DNA of 64,000 nucleotides from Litorivivens sp041624475 (lineage in GTDB: Bacteria; Pseudomonadota; Gammaproteobacteria; Pseudomonadales; Spongiibacteraceae). Where the stretch lies: contig NZ_JBFJUX010000001.1 of the NCBI RefSeq assembly GCF_041624475.1, positions 62,001 through 126,000 on the forward strand. Direction: 5' to 3'. Below the pieces are notes generated by a model. It made no database searches. It saw only the letters and a program-made list of their open reading frames with translations, and had not been told where the DNA came from. Below, piece after piece: positions 25,269-34,721 of this stretch (positions are counted from its first letter, which is position 1; each line of letters starts with the position of its first letter). Made by a program: the position numbers and the translations under genes.

Positions 25269-26525
25269 ATGAAAAAAGTCGCGCTTCACTGGCAGATTGC
25301 CATCGCTATTGTTCTCGCCGTGGTTATCGGCTCCATCACCGGCGCAGAGGCCGGAATCGGCAGCCTTACCTTCTACGCCGTCTACGCCTTTCTAGGCACG
25401 CTGTTTCTCAATGCCCTGAAGATGATCATTGTGCCACTGGTCACAGCCTCGATCATCAGCGGCATCGCCAATATTCGCGACGGCGAAGGCCTGGGTAAGC
25501 TGGGTGGCAAGACCGTGCTGTTCTATATGATGAGCAGTCTGCTGGCCATTCTGGTCGGCCTGATGATGGTCAACCTGCTACAGCCGGGTACCGGCTCCGA
25601 TCTCGCCGCCGGCCTCACCGGCGACAGCTCGGTTGAAGAAGTGCTCACCAAGGTAGAAGGCAAAAGCACGGCCGATGTGGTGGATGTGTTTATCCGCATG
25701 GTGCCGCCCAATATTGTTGCCGCCGCCGCCGAAGGTCAGATGCTGGGGCTGATTTTTTTCAGTTTGCTGTTTGGTTATTTTCTGTCTCAAAGCGTATCGA
25801 AACAGACCGATACGGTGCGCGAGTTTTTCACCGGGCTGATGGATATCATGACCCTGATCACCCTGTGGGTGATGAAATTTGCCCCCCTCGGGGTATTCGG
25901 TCTGGTTGCCAAAACTGTCGCCGATACCGGCTTTGCCAGCTTTAAACCGGTGCTAGTGTTCTTTTTTACAGTCGTGATCGCACTCGCCATACACGCCTTT
26001 ATCACCATGCCGCTGCTACTTAAATTCCTCGGCCGCATTAACCCCGCCAAGCACTATCAGGCCATGTCACCGGCCATGCTCACGGCGTTTTCAACGGCGT
26101 CCAGCTCGGCCACCCTGCCCATTACCATGGAGTGCATGGAAGAAGCCGGCATCAGCCAGCGGGTGCGCGGCTTCGTGCTGCCCCTCGGCGCCACGGTGAA
26201 TATGGATGGCACCGCACTTTACGAATGCGTCGCCGCCATCTTTATCGCACAGGCCTTTGGCATTGAGCTGAACTTTGTGCAGCAGTTCACCATCGTGATG
26301 GTGGCCCTGCTGACCTCGATCGGCGTGGCCGGCATTCCCGCCGCCAGCCTGGTGGCGATCTCGATAATCCTCGGCGTAATCGGCCTGCCGCTGGAAGGCA
26401 TTGGCCTGCTGATGATTACCGACCGCGTGCTGGATATGATGCGCACTGCGGTTAACGTATTCAGCGACAGTTGCGCGACGGTGATCATTGCGCGCAGCGA
26501 AGGCGAACAAACCAAGCTGGTATGA
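25269..26525 (+). CDS. Dicarboxylate/amino acid:cation symporter (DAACS)
   Basis: The 418-residue membrane protein starts at MKKVALHWQIAIAIVLA. It shows the family hallmarks: the serine-rich STASSSATLPITMECMEE reentrant loop, LGATVNMDGTALYECVAAI, and the late AGIPAASLVAISIIL. About eight membrane segments are predictable. Members take up glutamate, aspartate or C4-dicarboxylates with Na+ or H+; which applies here is not clear. Its stop overlaps the start of the Nudix gene in ATGA. Confidence 0.95.
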   Translation: MKKVALHWQIAIAIVLAVVIGSITGAEAGIGSLTFYAVYAFLGTLFLNALKMIIVPLVTASIISGIANIRDGEGLGKLGGKTVLFYMMSSLLAILVGLMMVNLLQPGTGSDLAAGLTGDSSVEEVLTKVEGKSTADVVDVFIRMVPPNIVAAAAEGQMLGLIFFSLLFGYFLSQSVSKQTDTVREFFTGLMDIMTLITLWVMKFAPLGVFGLVAKTVADTGFASFKPVLVFFFTVVIALAIHAFITMPLLLKFLGRINPAKHYQAMSPAMLTAFSTASSSATLPITMECMEEAGISQRVRGFVLPLGATVNMDGTALYECVAAIFIAQAFGIELNFVQQFTIVMVALLTSIGVAGIPAASLVAISIILGVIGLPLEGIGLLMITDRVLDMMRTAVNVFSDSCATVIIARSEGEQTKLV

Positions 26526-27094
26526 AATACTGCCCGGAGTGCGGTGTAGCCCTTACTGAACAGAGTATTCAGGGGCGCGGCGAGGCCGTGCGCTGCGCCG
26601 CCGGGCATTTGAGTTATCCCCCCGGCCCCAAGATTCTGGTGGCGGCCTTTGTCAGTTGCGGCGACAAACTGCTGTGGATGAAGCGCGGCAATCCGCCGCG
26701 CGCCGGTCACTGGGCCATTCCCGCCGGTTTTATGGAAAGCGGCGAAACCCTGCGCGAAGCCGTAGCGCGCGAGCTGTGGGAGGAAACCTGCATCCGCCTG
26801 CCCGCCGAGGCCTTCACGCCTTACATGATAGGTTCAATCAATTTTATCAGTGAAGTGTATATTGGCATGCGCGCCACGGTGACCACGGAAGACTGCGCCT
26901 GTGGTGACGAGGCCATCGATGTGGGCTTTTTCCGGGAAGAAGAAATCGACTGGGATGAAGTCGCCTACCCCAGCGCCAATGCGGCGGTAAAAACCGCCTA
27001 CCGGGAAGCGCGCAGCAAGCGCTTTGGTGTCTACCACGGCAACTTCACCCGCGAGCTCGATCAGCTCGAACTGGTCTGGCAGCCGGAAAACTAA
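26522..27094 (+). CDS. Nudix hydrolase with N-terminal zinc ribbon
   Basis: The 190-residue protein has a small zinc-ribbon-like start (MKYCPECG, then RCAAGHLSYPP) and a Nudix box GFMESGETLREAVARELWEE, in which the catalytic REXXEE core is complete and the later Gly is Cys. It should cleave a nucleoside diphosphate linked to another group. The ribbon recalls NudC/NADH pyrophosphatases but the protein is much shorter. It starts inside the symporter stop codon (ATGA), so translation is coupled although no functional link is evident. Confidence 0.9.
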   Translation: MKYCPECGVALTEQSIQGRGEAVRCAAGHLSYPPGPKILVAAFVSCGDKLLWMKRGNPPRAGHWAIPAGFMESGETLREAVARELWEETCIRLPAEAFTPYMIGSINFISEVYIGMRATVTTEDCACGDEAIDVGFFREEEIDWDEVAYPSANAAVKTAYREARSKRFGVYHGNFTRELDQLELVWQPEN

Positions 27095-27119
27095 TCACCG
27101 CAGCGAAGGCTTCAGTCCT

Positions 27120-27680
27120 CTAAATCAAAGAAACTCCAGCCAGCCACGGATGCCCATAGAGCAGCCCTGCAAATACCGCCAGACCCACCACCGCCGACAC
27201 CGCGGTTTTTCCCGCACCAACCGGAGCCGGCTTAACCCAGTCGCCTGCATGAGCATTAATCAGCGGAATTTCCGCCAGCGCCCACAGGGCCAGACCACCA
27301 AACAGCAAGATCGATCGGGGGTCGCTGTTGACCAGCAGGTGGGCTACCGACCAGATCACCACGCTGAGCAACTGGGGGTGGCGCAGGAACTGTTTGATAT
27401 CGGTAGGCGCGTTGGCCGCGACAAACAGGCAGGCCGCCAGCGCCATCAGTGCCAGGCTAACCGGTCGGGCCCAATCAAAAGACCACAAGGCCCCGCCCGC
27501 GCCCATCTTCTGCCAACCCTGCACCAGCAGCACAATGGCACCCACCATCAGCAACGAAAACAGGCCCTGGTAGGGCCACTTGCCCAAGGTGTCGATAAGT
27601 CGCTGACGCGGCGCGGGCAGCAGGCGAATCGAAAAATGAACTGCCGCCCACAGCAGTAATCCGGCTATCAATAAGTGCAT
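27120..27680 (-). CDS. NnrU family membrane protein
   Basis: The 186-residue protein has about five hydrophobic segments. The opening LLIAGLLLWAAVHFSIRLLPAP, with a His in the first helix, and RHPQLLSVVIWSVAHLLVNSD are diagnostic of NnrU, a family first linked to nitric oxide/nitrite metabolism and related to methyltransferase-like membrane proteins. No nitrogen-oxide genes lie nearby apart from the small NrtS gene 10 kb away. The true role is uncertain. It is convergent with the Nudix gene. Confidence 0.9.
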   Translation of the reverse strand: MHLLIAGLLLWAAVHFSIRLLPAPRQRLIDTLGKWPYQGLFSLLMVGAIVLLVQGWQKMGAGGALWSFDWARPVSLALMALAACLFVAANAPTDIKQFLRHPQLLSVVIWSVAHLLVNSDPRSILLFGGLALWALAEIPLINAHAGDWVKPAPVGAGKTAVSAVVGLAVFAGLLYGHPWLAGVSLI

Positions 27681-27827
27681 GATCAGGCTCTCGTTATTAT
27701 TGGTGCTCCCACCTTAGCCGAAGGGCGTAGAAAGCTAAATATTCATTCACTATACGGTCGTAGAGTTTGTTGCTAAGCTCCGCCCAACACCCTTTAAATA
27801 ACAACAGCGACGGACGAGGAGACTCCC

Positions 27828-28907
27828 GTGGAAAACGAACGCCCCACGCCACTGGTTGAAGACATTGACGGTACCCGCAAAAAGCTCGAGCAGTGGTTTG
27901 CCCGAAAACTGCAGTCCGACGGGCCGGTCCGCATTCCGGAGCTGAAAATCCCCGAAACCACTGGCATGTCCAATGTCACCCTGCTGTTTGATATCGAATA
28001 CGAAAAAGATGGCAAGACACACCAAGAAGGATGTGTAGGCCGACTGCAGCCCGAGATCGAAAGGCCGGTATTTCCCGAGTACGACCTGTCGATTCAGTAC
28101 AAAGCCATGGATATTGTCGGCAGCAAGACCAATGTACCGGCGCCGGGCCTGCTGGGGCTGGAGTTGGACACCTCGCTGCTGGGAACCGGCTTTTACATTA
28201 TGAAAAAATCCGAGGGTCGGGTGCCCCCGGATATGCCTCCCTACAGCATGGACGGCTGGATGCTGAACGAGATAGGCCCACAAGAGCGGGAAAGCCTGTG
28301 GAACGCCGGTATCGACACCATGGCCAACCTGCACCGTCAGTGTCGCGACTACAAAGCCCTCGGTTTTGAGTTTCTGGAGCGGCCTGAACTCGGCGCAAAC
28401 CCGCTGCAACAACAACTCGCCTACTGGGAGAACTACGGCAAGTGGGCCATGGAAGGTCGGCCCCACCCGATCTGCGACCCAGTGATGCAATGGCTTAAAG
28501 AAAACCAGCCCAAAAAGGAAGAGTTCGGTTTGTGCTGGGGCGACTCGCGTATCGGCAACATGCTGTTTGCCGAAGACTGCAAAAGCGTTACCGCCGTCCT
28601 CGACTGGGAGATGATCACCCTCGGCAACCCGTTGCAGGACCTGGCCTGGTGGAACTACCTGGATTACTTCTTTTCGGACGGTCTCGGCATTCCCCGCATG
28701 GAAGGCCTGCCCAGTTATGAAGACACGGTCGCGCGCTGGGAAAAGGCTTCAGGCTTCAGCGGCGAGCACTACAAATACTATTGGATATATGCCGGCCTGC
28801 GCTATGGCTACATAATGAGCCGCATCATGGTCGCGCAGCATCAGGAAGACCAGATCATTGAAAATTTTGCGACGACGGTCTTACAGAAAGTGATGCAGGA
28901 TATTTAA
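27828..28907 (+). CDS. APH-like phosphotransferase (ACAD10/11-type kinase domain)
   Basis: The 359-residue protein begins at GTG behind GAGGAG. Kinase-fold motifs are present: the catalytic loop CWGDSRIGNMLF, in which Asp replaces the commoner His-Asp, and VLDWEMITLGNPLQDLAWW, with the metal-binding Asp. Related proteins sit beside acyl-CoA dehydrogenases, and the family may phosphorylate hydroxy-acyl-CoAs. No dehydrogenase is adjacent here. It is not an antibiotic-resistance enzyme by context. Substrate is unknown. Confidence 0.9.
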   Translation: MENERPTPLVEDIDGTRKKLEQWFARKLQSDGPVRIPELKIPETTGMSNVTLLFDIEYEKDGKTHQEGCVGRLQPEIERPVFPEYDLSIQYKAMDIVGSKTNVPAPGLLGLELDTSLLGTGFYIMKKSEGRVPPDMPPYSMDGWMLNEIGPQERESLWNAGIDTMANLHRQCRDYKALGFEFLERPELGANPLQQQLAYWENYGKWAMEGRPHPICDPVMQWLKENQPKKEEFGLCWGDSRIGNMLFAEDCKSVTAVLDWEMITLGNPLQDLAWWNYLDYFFSDGLGIPRMEGLPSYEDTVARWEKASGFSGEHYKYYWIYAGLRYGYIMSRIMVAQHQEDQIIENFATTVLQKVMQDI

Positions 28908-28921
28908 AGACCACTGTTTCA

Positions 28922-28957
28922 TCTAACACTCTGTCATCTCAATGACAGAGTGTTAGA
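28922..28957. terminator. Perfect 16-bp hairpin between convergent genes
   Basis: The arms TCTAACACTCTGTCAT and ATGACAGAGTGTTAGA pair without mismatch around a CTCA loop, between the kinase and DUF547 stop codons. It has no T-run on either strand, so it may act as a bidirectional barrier or mRNA 3'-end stabiliser rather than a classical intrinsic terminator. Confidence 0.55.
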
Positions 28958-28969
28958 GTTGCTCCCTGC

Positions 28970-29776
28970 TCAATACGTATAAGCCCGATAATTCTCAATC
29001 TGCATCGTCCAGTCGTAATCCAGATACTTTATCTTCGGATCCTTGTCCTGAGGGATTATTCCGTACTTTTTCAGTATCGCGCGCTGGTCATCGTGGGAGC
29101 CAAAATCGGCCTTGAACCAGCTCATTAAAACCGGCGCATAAACCCGATTGTCGTCCGGCAAATATTCCACATGGAGCTGCAGATAATCCTTACTGCTGTC
29201 ATCCAGCTGCCGATCTACCCAACGTGTTTGGTAGGCCACCACCGGCGGGCAACTTTTTGCCCCGCAATTCAGCGCAAAGTGAATGCGGTAGTCCACTTCG
29301 TTTACCGCAAATTTGCGGATAAAAGGTTTGCGCAGACTCAGGTTACGGATGAAACCCAGTGACAACACAACCGCCCCGCGACGCAATACGCCGTGCTCAA
29401 TATCTTCCATGCTGACCGTGTAGCCGGCGATTGCGATCTGCTCCTTGCCGAAAAAATCGCTGCGATCTTCCTGATACAGCGTGGGGTCCGTTTTGAGAAA
29501 GTACTGGGTATAGCCATTATAGATATTGATCCAGAAGGTCAGCTGTTTCTGCTGAGTATCAAGCGCTTTATCCAGCGCATCCGGATCAAGCTTTTCGAAG
29601 AGTTCAAGATGTCTGTCAACCGGCAGATCGTGGATAACGCGATCAACAAAATTTGCTGACAACACATCCACCGGTTGTGCCGCCAGTGTCGCCTGATCGA
29701 GTTCAACGGTGCGTGGCAAGGCCATCAGCGTGCTCCAACAGAACAGGGCGATAAAACCCAGCGCCAAACGTTTCAT
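28970..29776 (-). CDS. DUF547 exported protein
   Basis: This 268-residue protein has a signal peptide (MKRLALGFIALFCWSTLMALP) and a DUF547 domain with the conserved FWINIYNGYTQ, SMEDIEHGVLRRG and RIHFALNCGAKSCPPVVAY segments. The latter carries the two conserved cysteines and a His of the family. DUF547 proteins are common in marine bacteria and plants; they show distant similarity to transglutaminase-like folds but no proven activity. It follows a TonB receptor gene on the same strand after 39 bases in the opposite sense of transcription order (receptor first promoter side unclear). Confidence 0.88.
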   Translation of the reverse strand: MKRLALGFIALFCWSTLMALPRTVELDQATLAAQPVDVLSANFVDRVIHDLPVDRHLELFEKLDPDALDKALDTQQKQLTFWINIYNGYTQYFLKTDPTLYQEDRSDFFGKEQIAIAGYTVSMEDIEHGVLRRGAVVLSLGFIRNLSLRKPFIRKFAVNEVDYRIHFALNCGAKSCPPVVAYQTRWVDRQLDDSSKDYLQLHVEYLPDDNRVYAPVLMSWFKADFGSHDDQRAILKKYGIIPQDKDPKIKYLDYDWTMQIENYRAYTY

Positions 29777-29815
29777 AATTTCTTGCTCCTGTTGTCGTAA
29801 TCGACAACGTCATTT

Positions 29816-32107
29816 CTAAAAGCGAAAACCAAGTTCTGCCGACAAGCTTTTCGGCGGAAAGACTCCCACAAAATGCGCGCCGACAATGGCGATATCTCCC
29901 GCCTCACGGCGCACGACTTCATCGGTCAGATTGCGTCCGACGACCCGAAAATTCCAGCGCCCGGCCGGGCTGCTCAAGCCGGCAAAAGCACTGTAGCGAA
30001 TAAAGTCCGGCTGACTGTCGATCGGGTCGAGATCCACATTCAAAAACTGTTCACTGGCACCCTCGGCGACAAGGCCCAGCGCAAAGGGCAATTCAAAGGT
30101 CGGCAACAAACCCTGAAAACCCAGCTGCACACTGCCGGAGTATTTCGGCGCCCGCTGCAATACCTCACCGCTGAGGTCCTGACTGTCTTGATCGGAGTCG
30201 GCACGCGCGGGCGCATTGTCGTAGTCCTCATACTCCGCGTCGAGATAACCCAGAGACAGACCGATGGAAAAACCCCAGCTCGACTGCCAGCGGGAAGAGA
30301 GCTCCAGGCCTTGAATTTCTGCGCGAGCGGCGTTACCTACAAAAAACTCGGTGCCGTCGAGCGCGGCAACCTGCAGATTCTTGAAATCACTTCGGAAAAC
30401 GCCGAGCTCACCACTGAAGCCGTTGATCGGACTGAGACGCAAACCCAGCTCGTAGGTGGTTGAGTTTTCCTCATCAAATTCGGCGCGCTCCGGCACCGCG
30501 GCCAGATTGTTAAAGCCACCGGATTTGAAGCCCCGGGCTACTGTTATATAACTACTTAACTGTGGCGCAATATCCGTGAGCAGCGAAAGGCGCGGTGAAA
30601 AGTCATATTCACGACGCGTGGCGCTGAGCTGGTATTCTTCCTCACCCAGTGCCTGGCCAAGGAGCGGGCCACTGCCGCCGAAAAATTCAATGCCCAAATC
30701 CCCCTCTTTGGTTTCTTCGGTATAGCGACCGTCGAAACGCAGCGTCCAGATATCCCAAAAATCCCATCGAACTGAACTGAAGGCCGACAAGGTCTCCTGG
30801 CGCTGCACGAGGCGATGGCGGCTGGTGCCTGTAGCCGCCATGTCCGGGTCGGGCGCTGCCGGCGTGGTCGCCAAAAGCGCACTGAGGTCTGTAATCACCG
30901 AGCCGGAACCCGCCCCAATGACATTGTCCGCCAGCGGCGCCAGCACCGCGCCCAGCCCTGTTTCAAAAGCATTGATATCCGCCAGCAAGTCCAGATCGGA
31001 CTGGAAGTAATAGAGCCCGCTGCTGACATCCCCCCAGCCGAAGAGTTTGTCAAAACGCAGTTCTGCGCTTTGCTGGCGATAGCGCTCGTCCGAAGGGAAG
31101 GTCAGAAAAGGAACCGGGCTGATATCCACATCGAAATCCGCCACCGTATCCTGGCGGGAGCGACTGCCAAGAAAGCGCAGCCGGCCCACATCCAGCTCCC
31201 ATTCGGCGCTTAAGATCAGGTCGCGCCCTTCGATCTTTGCGCCGGAATTGCGGTTGTCGGTGTGAGTTCGGTTGTCGGTGATATCGGCTGAGGTTTCCGG
31301 GTCAAACTGTCGATACAACGTCAGCGTCTCCTCATTGGCCTGGCTCAATTCAAAACTGTCACCGCGCTGCCGGATATCGGCCCGCTGAACACTCAAGCCA
31401 TAGCGCTGATTGTCCGTCGGCGTCCAGGCGAGCTTGATGCGGCCGCTGCGCCCCGGGCGCGAAAGATCGGTGCGCTGCTGCGTGGTATTGAACAGAAAGC
31501 CATCCTCGTCGACATCGGCCACCGCCACCCGGGCGGCAAAACTGTCACTGAGTGCACCGGAGAGTGCCGCGCGACGGCGCTGGCGACCATCGCTGCCGCG
31601 TTGATACTCGGCGTAACCTTCCGGTTCCCAGGTCACTGGCGCGGTTTGTACATTGACGGCGCCGGCGACCGTATTCTTGCCCAGTACAGCGCCCTGCGGC
31701 CCACGCAGTATCTCCACCTGTTGCACATCCAGAAAATCAAACAGGGCCACCTGGGGGCGCCCCAGGAAGACCCCGTCCACAAAGAAGCCGACCGACTGCT
31801 CAGCGCTGCGCACGCTACCCGTGCCCAACCCGCGGACAAAAAGGAAAGTGTTGGTGGGGGTAATCGCCAACTGGGCGTTGGGCAGGCGGTCCGACAAGGC
31901 CTCCAGATCGGTGATATCGGTCTCCCGCAGCTCGAGATCGGCGGTTATTGTCACCGAGATTGGCGTATCCGCCAGCGTATCGCCACTGCGGGTGGCCGAA
32001 ACCACCACTTCTTCAAGGGCTGGTGCTGCGGACGACTCTGCGCCAGCTGCACCATTAGTAAGCAACAGCAGCAAAGACATGCCAAGCAGGGAAAAATTAA
32101 ACCGCAA
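29816..32107 (-). CDS. TonB-dependent outer-membrane receptor
   Basis: I favour a TTG start at 32107, giving 763 residues with a good signal peptide (MRFNFSLLGMSLLLLLTNGA). The longer frame would run into the divergent gene. The TonB-box region ALEEVVVSATRSGDT is followed by the plug domain with FLFVRGLGTGSVRSAEQSVG and VEILRGPQGAVLGKNTVAGA. The 22-stranded barrel ends in the aromatic SAELGFRF. It resembles marine receptors of the FyuA/CirA-like class whose ligands range from siderophores to steroids and glycans. No Fur site was seen. Confidence 0.92.
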   Translation of the reverse strand: MRFNFSLLGMSLLLLLTNGAAGAESSAAPALEEVVVSATRSGDTLADTPISVTITADLELRETDITDLEALSDRLPNAQLAITPTNTFLFVRGLGTGSVRSAEQSVGFFVDGVFLGRPQVALFDFLDVQQVEILRGPQGAVLGKNTVAGAVNVQTAPVTWEPEGYAEYQRGSDGRQRRRAALSGALSDSFAARVAVADVDEDGFLFNTTQQRTDLSRPGRSGRIKLAWTPTDNQRYGLSVQRADIRQRGDSFELSQANEETLTLYRQFDPETSADITDNRTHTDNRNSGAKIEGRDLILSAEWELDVGRLRFLGSRSRQDTVADFDVDISPVPFLTFPSDERYRQQSAELRFDKLFGWGDVSSGLYYFQSDLDLLADINAFETGLGAVLAPLADNVIGAGSGSVITDLSALLATTPAAPDPDMAATGTSRHRLVQRQETLSAFSSVRWDFWDIWTLRFDGRYTEETKEGDLGIEFFGGSGPLLGQALGEEEYQLSATRREYDFSPRLSLLTDIAPQLSSYITVARGFKSGGFNNLAAVPERAEFDEENSTTYELGLRLSPINGFSGELGVFRSDFKNLQVAALDGTEFFVGNAARAEIQGLELSSRWQSSWGFSIGLSLGYLDAEYEDYDNAPARADSDQDSQDLSGEVLQRAPKYSGSVQLGFQGLLPTFELPFALGLVAEGASEQFLNVDLDPIDSQPDFIRYSAFAGLSSPAGRWNFRVVGRNLTDEVVRREAGDIAIVGAHFVGVFPPKSLSAELGFRF

Positions 32108-32243
32108 GTTGGTGACCCATTCGTGAAAAGTAACCGTATTACGAAGACTACAGGCACTTGGATGCCCTATAGTGGTTAGCGTTACAGCCGACGGAAGTTT
32201 TGTTGGCAGAGCTATAGAGCCACCCGTCCCGCAGGAAGTGAGC

Positions 32244-32534
32244 GTGAGCGCCAAAATTCGGTATTACATACAGCTGAGCATCGCCTGGGTACTGGTCATC
32301 GCCGGCACCCTGATCCTGTTTTCGCCCTTTCCTCTGGGGGCGCTAACCCTCACCCTGGGCCTGACGCTGCTGATCTACACCAGCGAGCCCTTCCAGCAGA
32401 AACTGCACGACTACCGGCGCAGCCACCACGGCATCAATCAACGGCTCGTGCAGATGGAAGACAAACTGGAACGGCGGCTGCGGATTATCAGCCACACCCT
32501 GCAGAAGACCCGGCCGCAGGTCCATGACGAGTAA
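32244..32534 (+). CDS. Small PGPGW-like inner-membrane protein
   Basis: The GTG at 32244 is chosen because AGGA lies 7 bases before it; this gives 96 residues. Two hydrophobic segments (about 8-24 and 27-45) surround SPFPLGALTLTLGL. A basic, coiled C-terminal tail (RRSHHGINQRLVQMEDKLER) follows. The layout resembles small PGPGW-type transmembrane proteins, but the PGPGW motif itself is changed to SPFPLG, so the name is tentative. It is divergent from the TonB receptor. Confidence 0.65.
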   Translation: MSAKIRYYIQLSIAWVLVIAGTLILFSPFPLGALTLTLGLTLLIYTSEPFQQKLHDYRRSHHGINQRLVQMEDKLERRLRIISHTLQKTRPQVHDE

Positions 32535-32537
32535 GTC

Positions 32538-33221
32538 TCACTCCGCCGCCTGATCAGGCTTGTCTGGCTCCCCGCGCACAAAGCTCAGAATATGCCCCTT
32601 GAAGGCTTTTTCCAGATAATCGGTATGCGGCGGTTTATGTTGCGCCGCGGTAAATCCGAAGTTTTCCATCCGCTGTTTAAGTTTGTTCTTTCGGCCGCGG
32701 CCCGGATCAACAATAATCACTTCACAGTGCGCTTTGGCGTGGCGGTCAATAAACCTTGCCAATAGATCGACGTGTGCATCTTCATACAGTAAATCGCTGC
32801 CAATAATCACATCAAACAACCCCAGGCTGTCGTCGCAGTTAACCCAGTCGGACTGCTCGAAGGGAATGGCTCTGTCGTTATTGAGCTTGGCATTGCGCTG
32901 TAAAAACCCATTCACTTCCGGGTGATAATCAGTGGCCGTAATGTCGGCCTGTTGTTTATTCAGCAACAGGCTGGACAGACCAATGCCACAACCCACTTCC
33001 AGTATGCGTTTGGTGCCGGTCTCAAAATCCGCCATGAAATGGGCGAGCACCAGGCTCGACGGCCACAGCACGCCAAACAGCGGCCAGGACGCCGAGCTGA
33101 TACCGAGGTTTTCGGCAATGTTTTCAGGGTCGTGGAATTCCTGTGTATTGCGCAGCGTACACAGATGGATATCGGTTTTTCCAAACTCGACGGTTTGGTA
33201 ACTCAGACGGAGTTCTGTCAT
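32538..33221 (-). CDS. Class I SAM-dependent methyltransferase (METTL21-like)
   Basis: The 227-residue protein contains LWPSSLVLAHFM, motif I RILEVGCGIGLSSLLL, motif II ITATDYHPEVNGFL and FDVIIGSDLLYEDAHVDLLA. That last element, with (D/S)DLLYE at motif IV, is typical of lysine protein methyltransferases of the METTL21/Nnt1 group. A protein substrate is therefore plausible but not shown. The C-terminus is hydrophilic. It converges on the small membrane protein with three bases between stops. Confidence 0.87.
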   Translation of the reverse strand: MTELRLSYQTVEFGKTDIHLCTLRNTQEFHDPENIAENLGISSASWPLFGVLWPSSLVLAHFMADFETGTKRILEVGCGIGLSSLLLNKQQADITATDYHPEVNGFLQRNAKLNNDRAIPFEQSDWVNCDDSLGLFDVIIGSDLLYEDAHVDLLARFIDRHAKAHCEVIIVDPGRGRKNKLKQRMENFGFTAAQHKPPHTDYLEKAFKGHILSFVRGEPDKPDQAAE

Positions 33222-33339
33222 GCGCTGGCCTCATACGGAGATCGCTGAGCCAACTATCAGGGTGCTATAGATAAGTGACAAAACGGGAATGTACTTCCAG
33301 CGTATCGTATTCCGGGCGTCAGGGTAAGCGTTTAACGAC

Positions 33340-34239
33340 TCAACGCTTCTGCTGTCCGATAAACTCGCCCAGCAGCAGAAATTCCTCCCGGCGCGGACTG
33401 TGTTTGCGCCAGGCCAGCCCGATGGAGCGCTGCACGGTTTCCTTGTCAAAGGGACGGGTTTTTACCTGAGTCCCGCTCAGTATTTTTCCGTCCAGCGCCA
33501 TTTTCGGCAGCAGCGTCACCCCGATCTGGTTCGCCACCATCTGCACAATGGTATTGAGGCTGGTAGCCTGGTACGGCGCGGTGACATCGCGCTCGCTCAG
33601 GCGGCAAGCTTCCAGAGCATGATCGCGCAGGCAGTGGCCATCTTCGAGCAACAGCACATCGCGCCCTTGCAAATCCGCACTCACCAGCGGGGTTTTCGTG
33701 GCCAGCGGATGCTGCTCGTAATAGGCCAGCAGAAACTCGTCGTTAAACAGGTGTTCCACTTCCAGCCCGTCGCTGGGATAGGGCAGAGCGAACAGCACCA
33801 CATCCAGCTCACCACCGCGCAAGCGCTCAACCAGATTGCCAGACAGGTCTTCGCGAATAAAAAGCTGGCAGTCTGGGTATTTTTTGCGAAAGCGCGGCAG
33901 AAACTGCGGCAACAGAAAGGGGGCGATGGTGGGAATCACCCCCAAATGCAGGCTGCCGGTAAACGGCTTGCCCGCCGATTCCGCCAGTGCGACCAGATCA
34001 TCGACATTGGTCAGAATCCGCTGGGCACGCGCCACAATCGACTGACCGATATCAGTGAGCAACACGCTTTTGTTGTCGCGCTCGACGAGGGTGACGCCCA
34101 GATTGTCTTCAAGCTCGGCAACACCGGCACTCAGGGTGGGCTGGGAGACATGGCAGGATTTGGCGGCCTGCCCGAAGTGTCGGTGCTTCGCGACCGCGCA
34201 AAGATAGTTAAGCTGTTTAAGTGTCGGCCTGTGCGCCAT
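33340..34239 (-). CDS. oxyR: Hydrogen peroxide-sensing regulator OxyR
   Basis: This LysR-family protein of 299 residues has an N-terminal helix-turn-helix (GQAAKSCHVSQPTLSAGVAE). In the sensor domain it carries LLEDGHCLRDHALEAC, with cysteines at 203 and 212. These correspond to Cys199 and Cys208 of E. coli OxyR, which form the peroxide-induced disulfide. It should activate catalase and other peroxide defence genes; katG begins at the far end of the window. It is followed, on the same strand, by the persulfide operon only in the sense of map position, with its own upstream gap. Confidence 0.95.
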   Translation of the reverse strand: MAHRPTLKQLNYLCAVAKHRHFGQAAKSCHVSQPTLSAGVAELEDNLGVTLVERDNKSVLLTDIGQSIVARAQRILTNVDDLVALAESAGKPFTGSLHLGVIPTIAPFLLPQFLPRFRKKYPDCQLFIREDLSGNLVERLRGGELDVVLFALPYPSDGLEVEHLFNDEFLLAYYEQHPLATKTPLVSADLQGRDVLLLEDGHCLRDHALEACRLSERDVTAPYQATSLNTIVQMVANQIGVTLLPKMALDGKILSGTQVKTRPFDKETVQRSIGLAWRKHSPRREEFLLLGEFIGQQKR

Positions 34240-34305
34240 GACTGCATCCGTTAATCCCGAGGCCGATTACTCTAGTCCGTTTGCGGCCATCGGGGCAAGG
34301 GCGCT

Positions 34306-34719
34306 TCAAGCGCGTTGCGTCAGCTTGTGCAGCAACATACCCGCCAGCATCGCGCCGACAAACACCAGCACATCAACCAGGCCGGTGGTGATATTGACCA
34401 GCGCCGGCGCCGGACACAAACCGCTCAGCCCCCAGCCTGCGCCAAACATCGCCGCACCCAGCAACAGACGGCGATCAATCGCCGTCGCCGAGGGCAGACT
34501 GAAGCTCTCCGCCAGCACCGGCCGGGGTTTGCGGGTCACCAGATAATAGCCAGGAATGGTCACCATCAAGGCGCCGCCCATCACCAGCGCCAGACTCGGG
34601 TCCCAGTGTCCGGCCACATCAAGGAAGTTCAGCACCTTATCCGGAATCAACATGCCCGACACCGCCAGCCCGATACCAAACAATACACCCGCCAACAGGG
34701 CCGCAATCGACTCTTTCAT
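34306..34719 (-). CDS. YeeE/YedE half-transporter (DUF6691 type)
   Basis: The 137-residue protein starts at MKESIAALLAGVLFGIGLAV and has four hydrophobic segments. Motifs GIGLAVSGMLIPDKVLNFLD and GWGLSGLCPAPALV, containing the key Cys, mark the second half of the split YeeE/YedE (PmpB-like) transporters, thought to move thiosulfate or other sulfane-sulfur species. It follows the other half after 2 bases, and both belong to the persulfide operon. Confidence 0.9.
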   Translation of the reverse strand: MKESIAALLAGVLFGIGLAVSGMLIPDKVLNFLDVAGHWDPSLALVMGGALMVTIPGYYLVTRKPRPVLAESFSLPSATAIDRRLLLGAAMFGAGWGLSGLCPAPALVNITTGLVDVLVFVGAMLAGMLLHKLTQRA

Positions 34720-34721
34720 TT

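Noticed and set aside
28928..28951. A possible LexA box inside the 16-bp hairpin.
   Set aside because: CTGT and ACAG are 10 bases apart rather than the required 8, and the site lies between two gene 3' ends.
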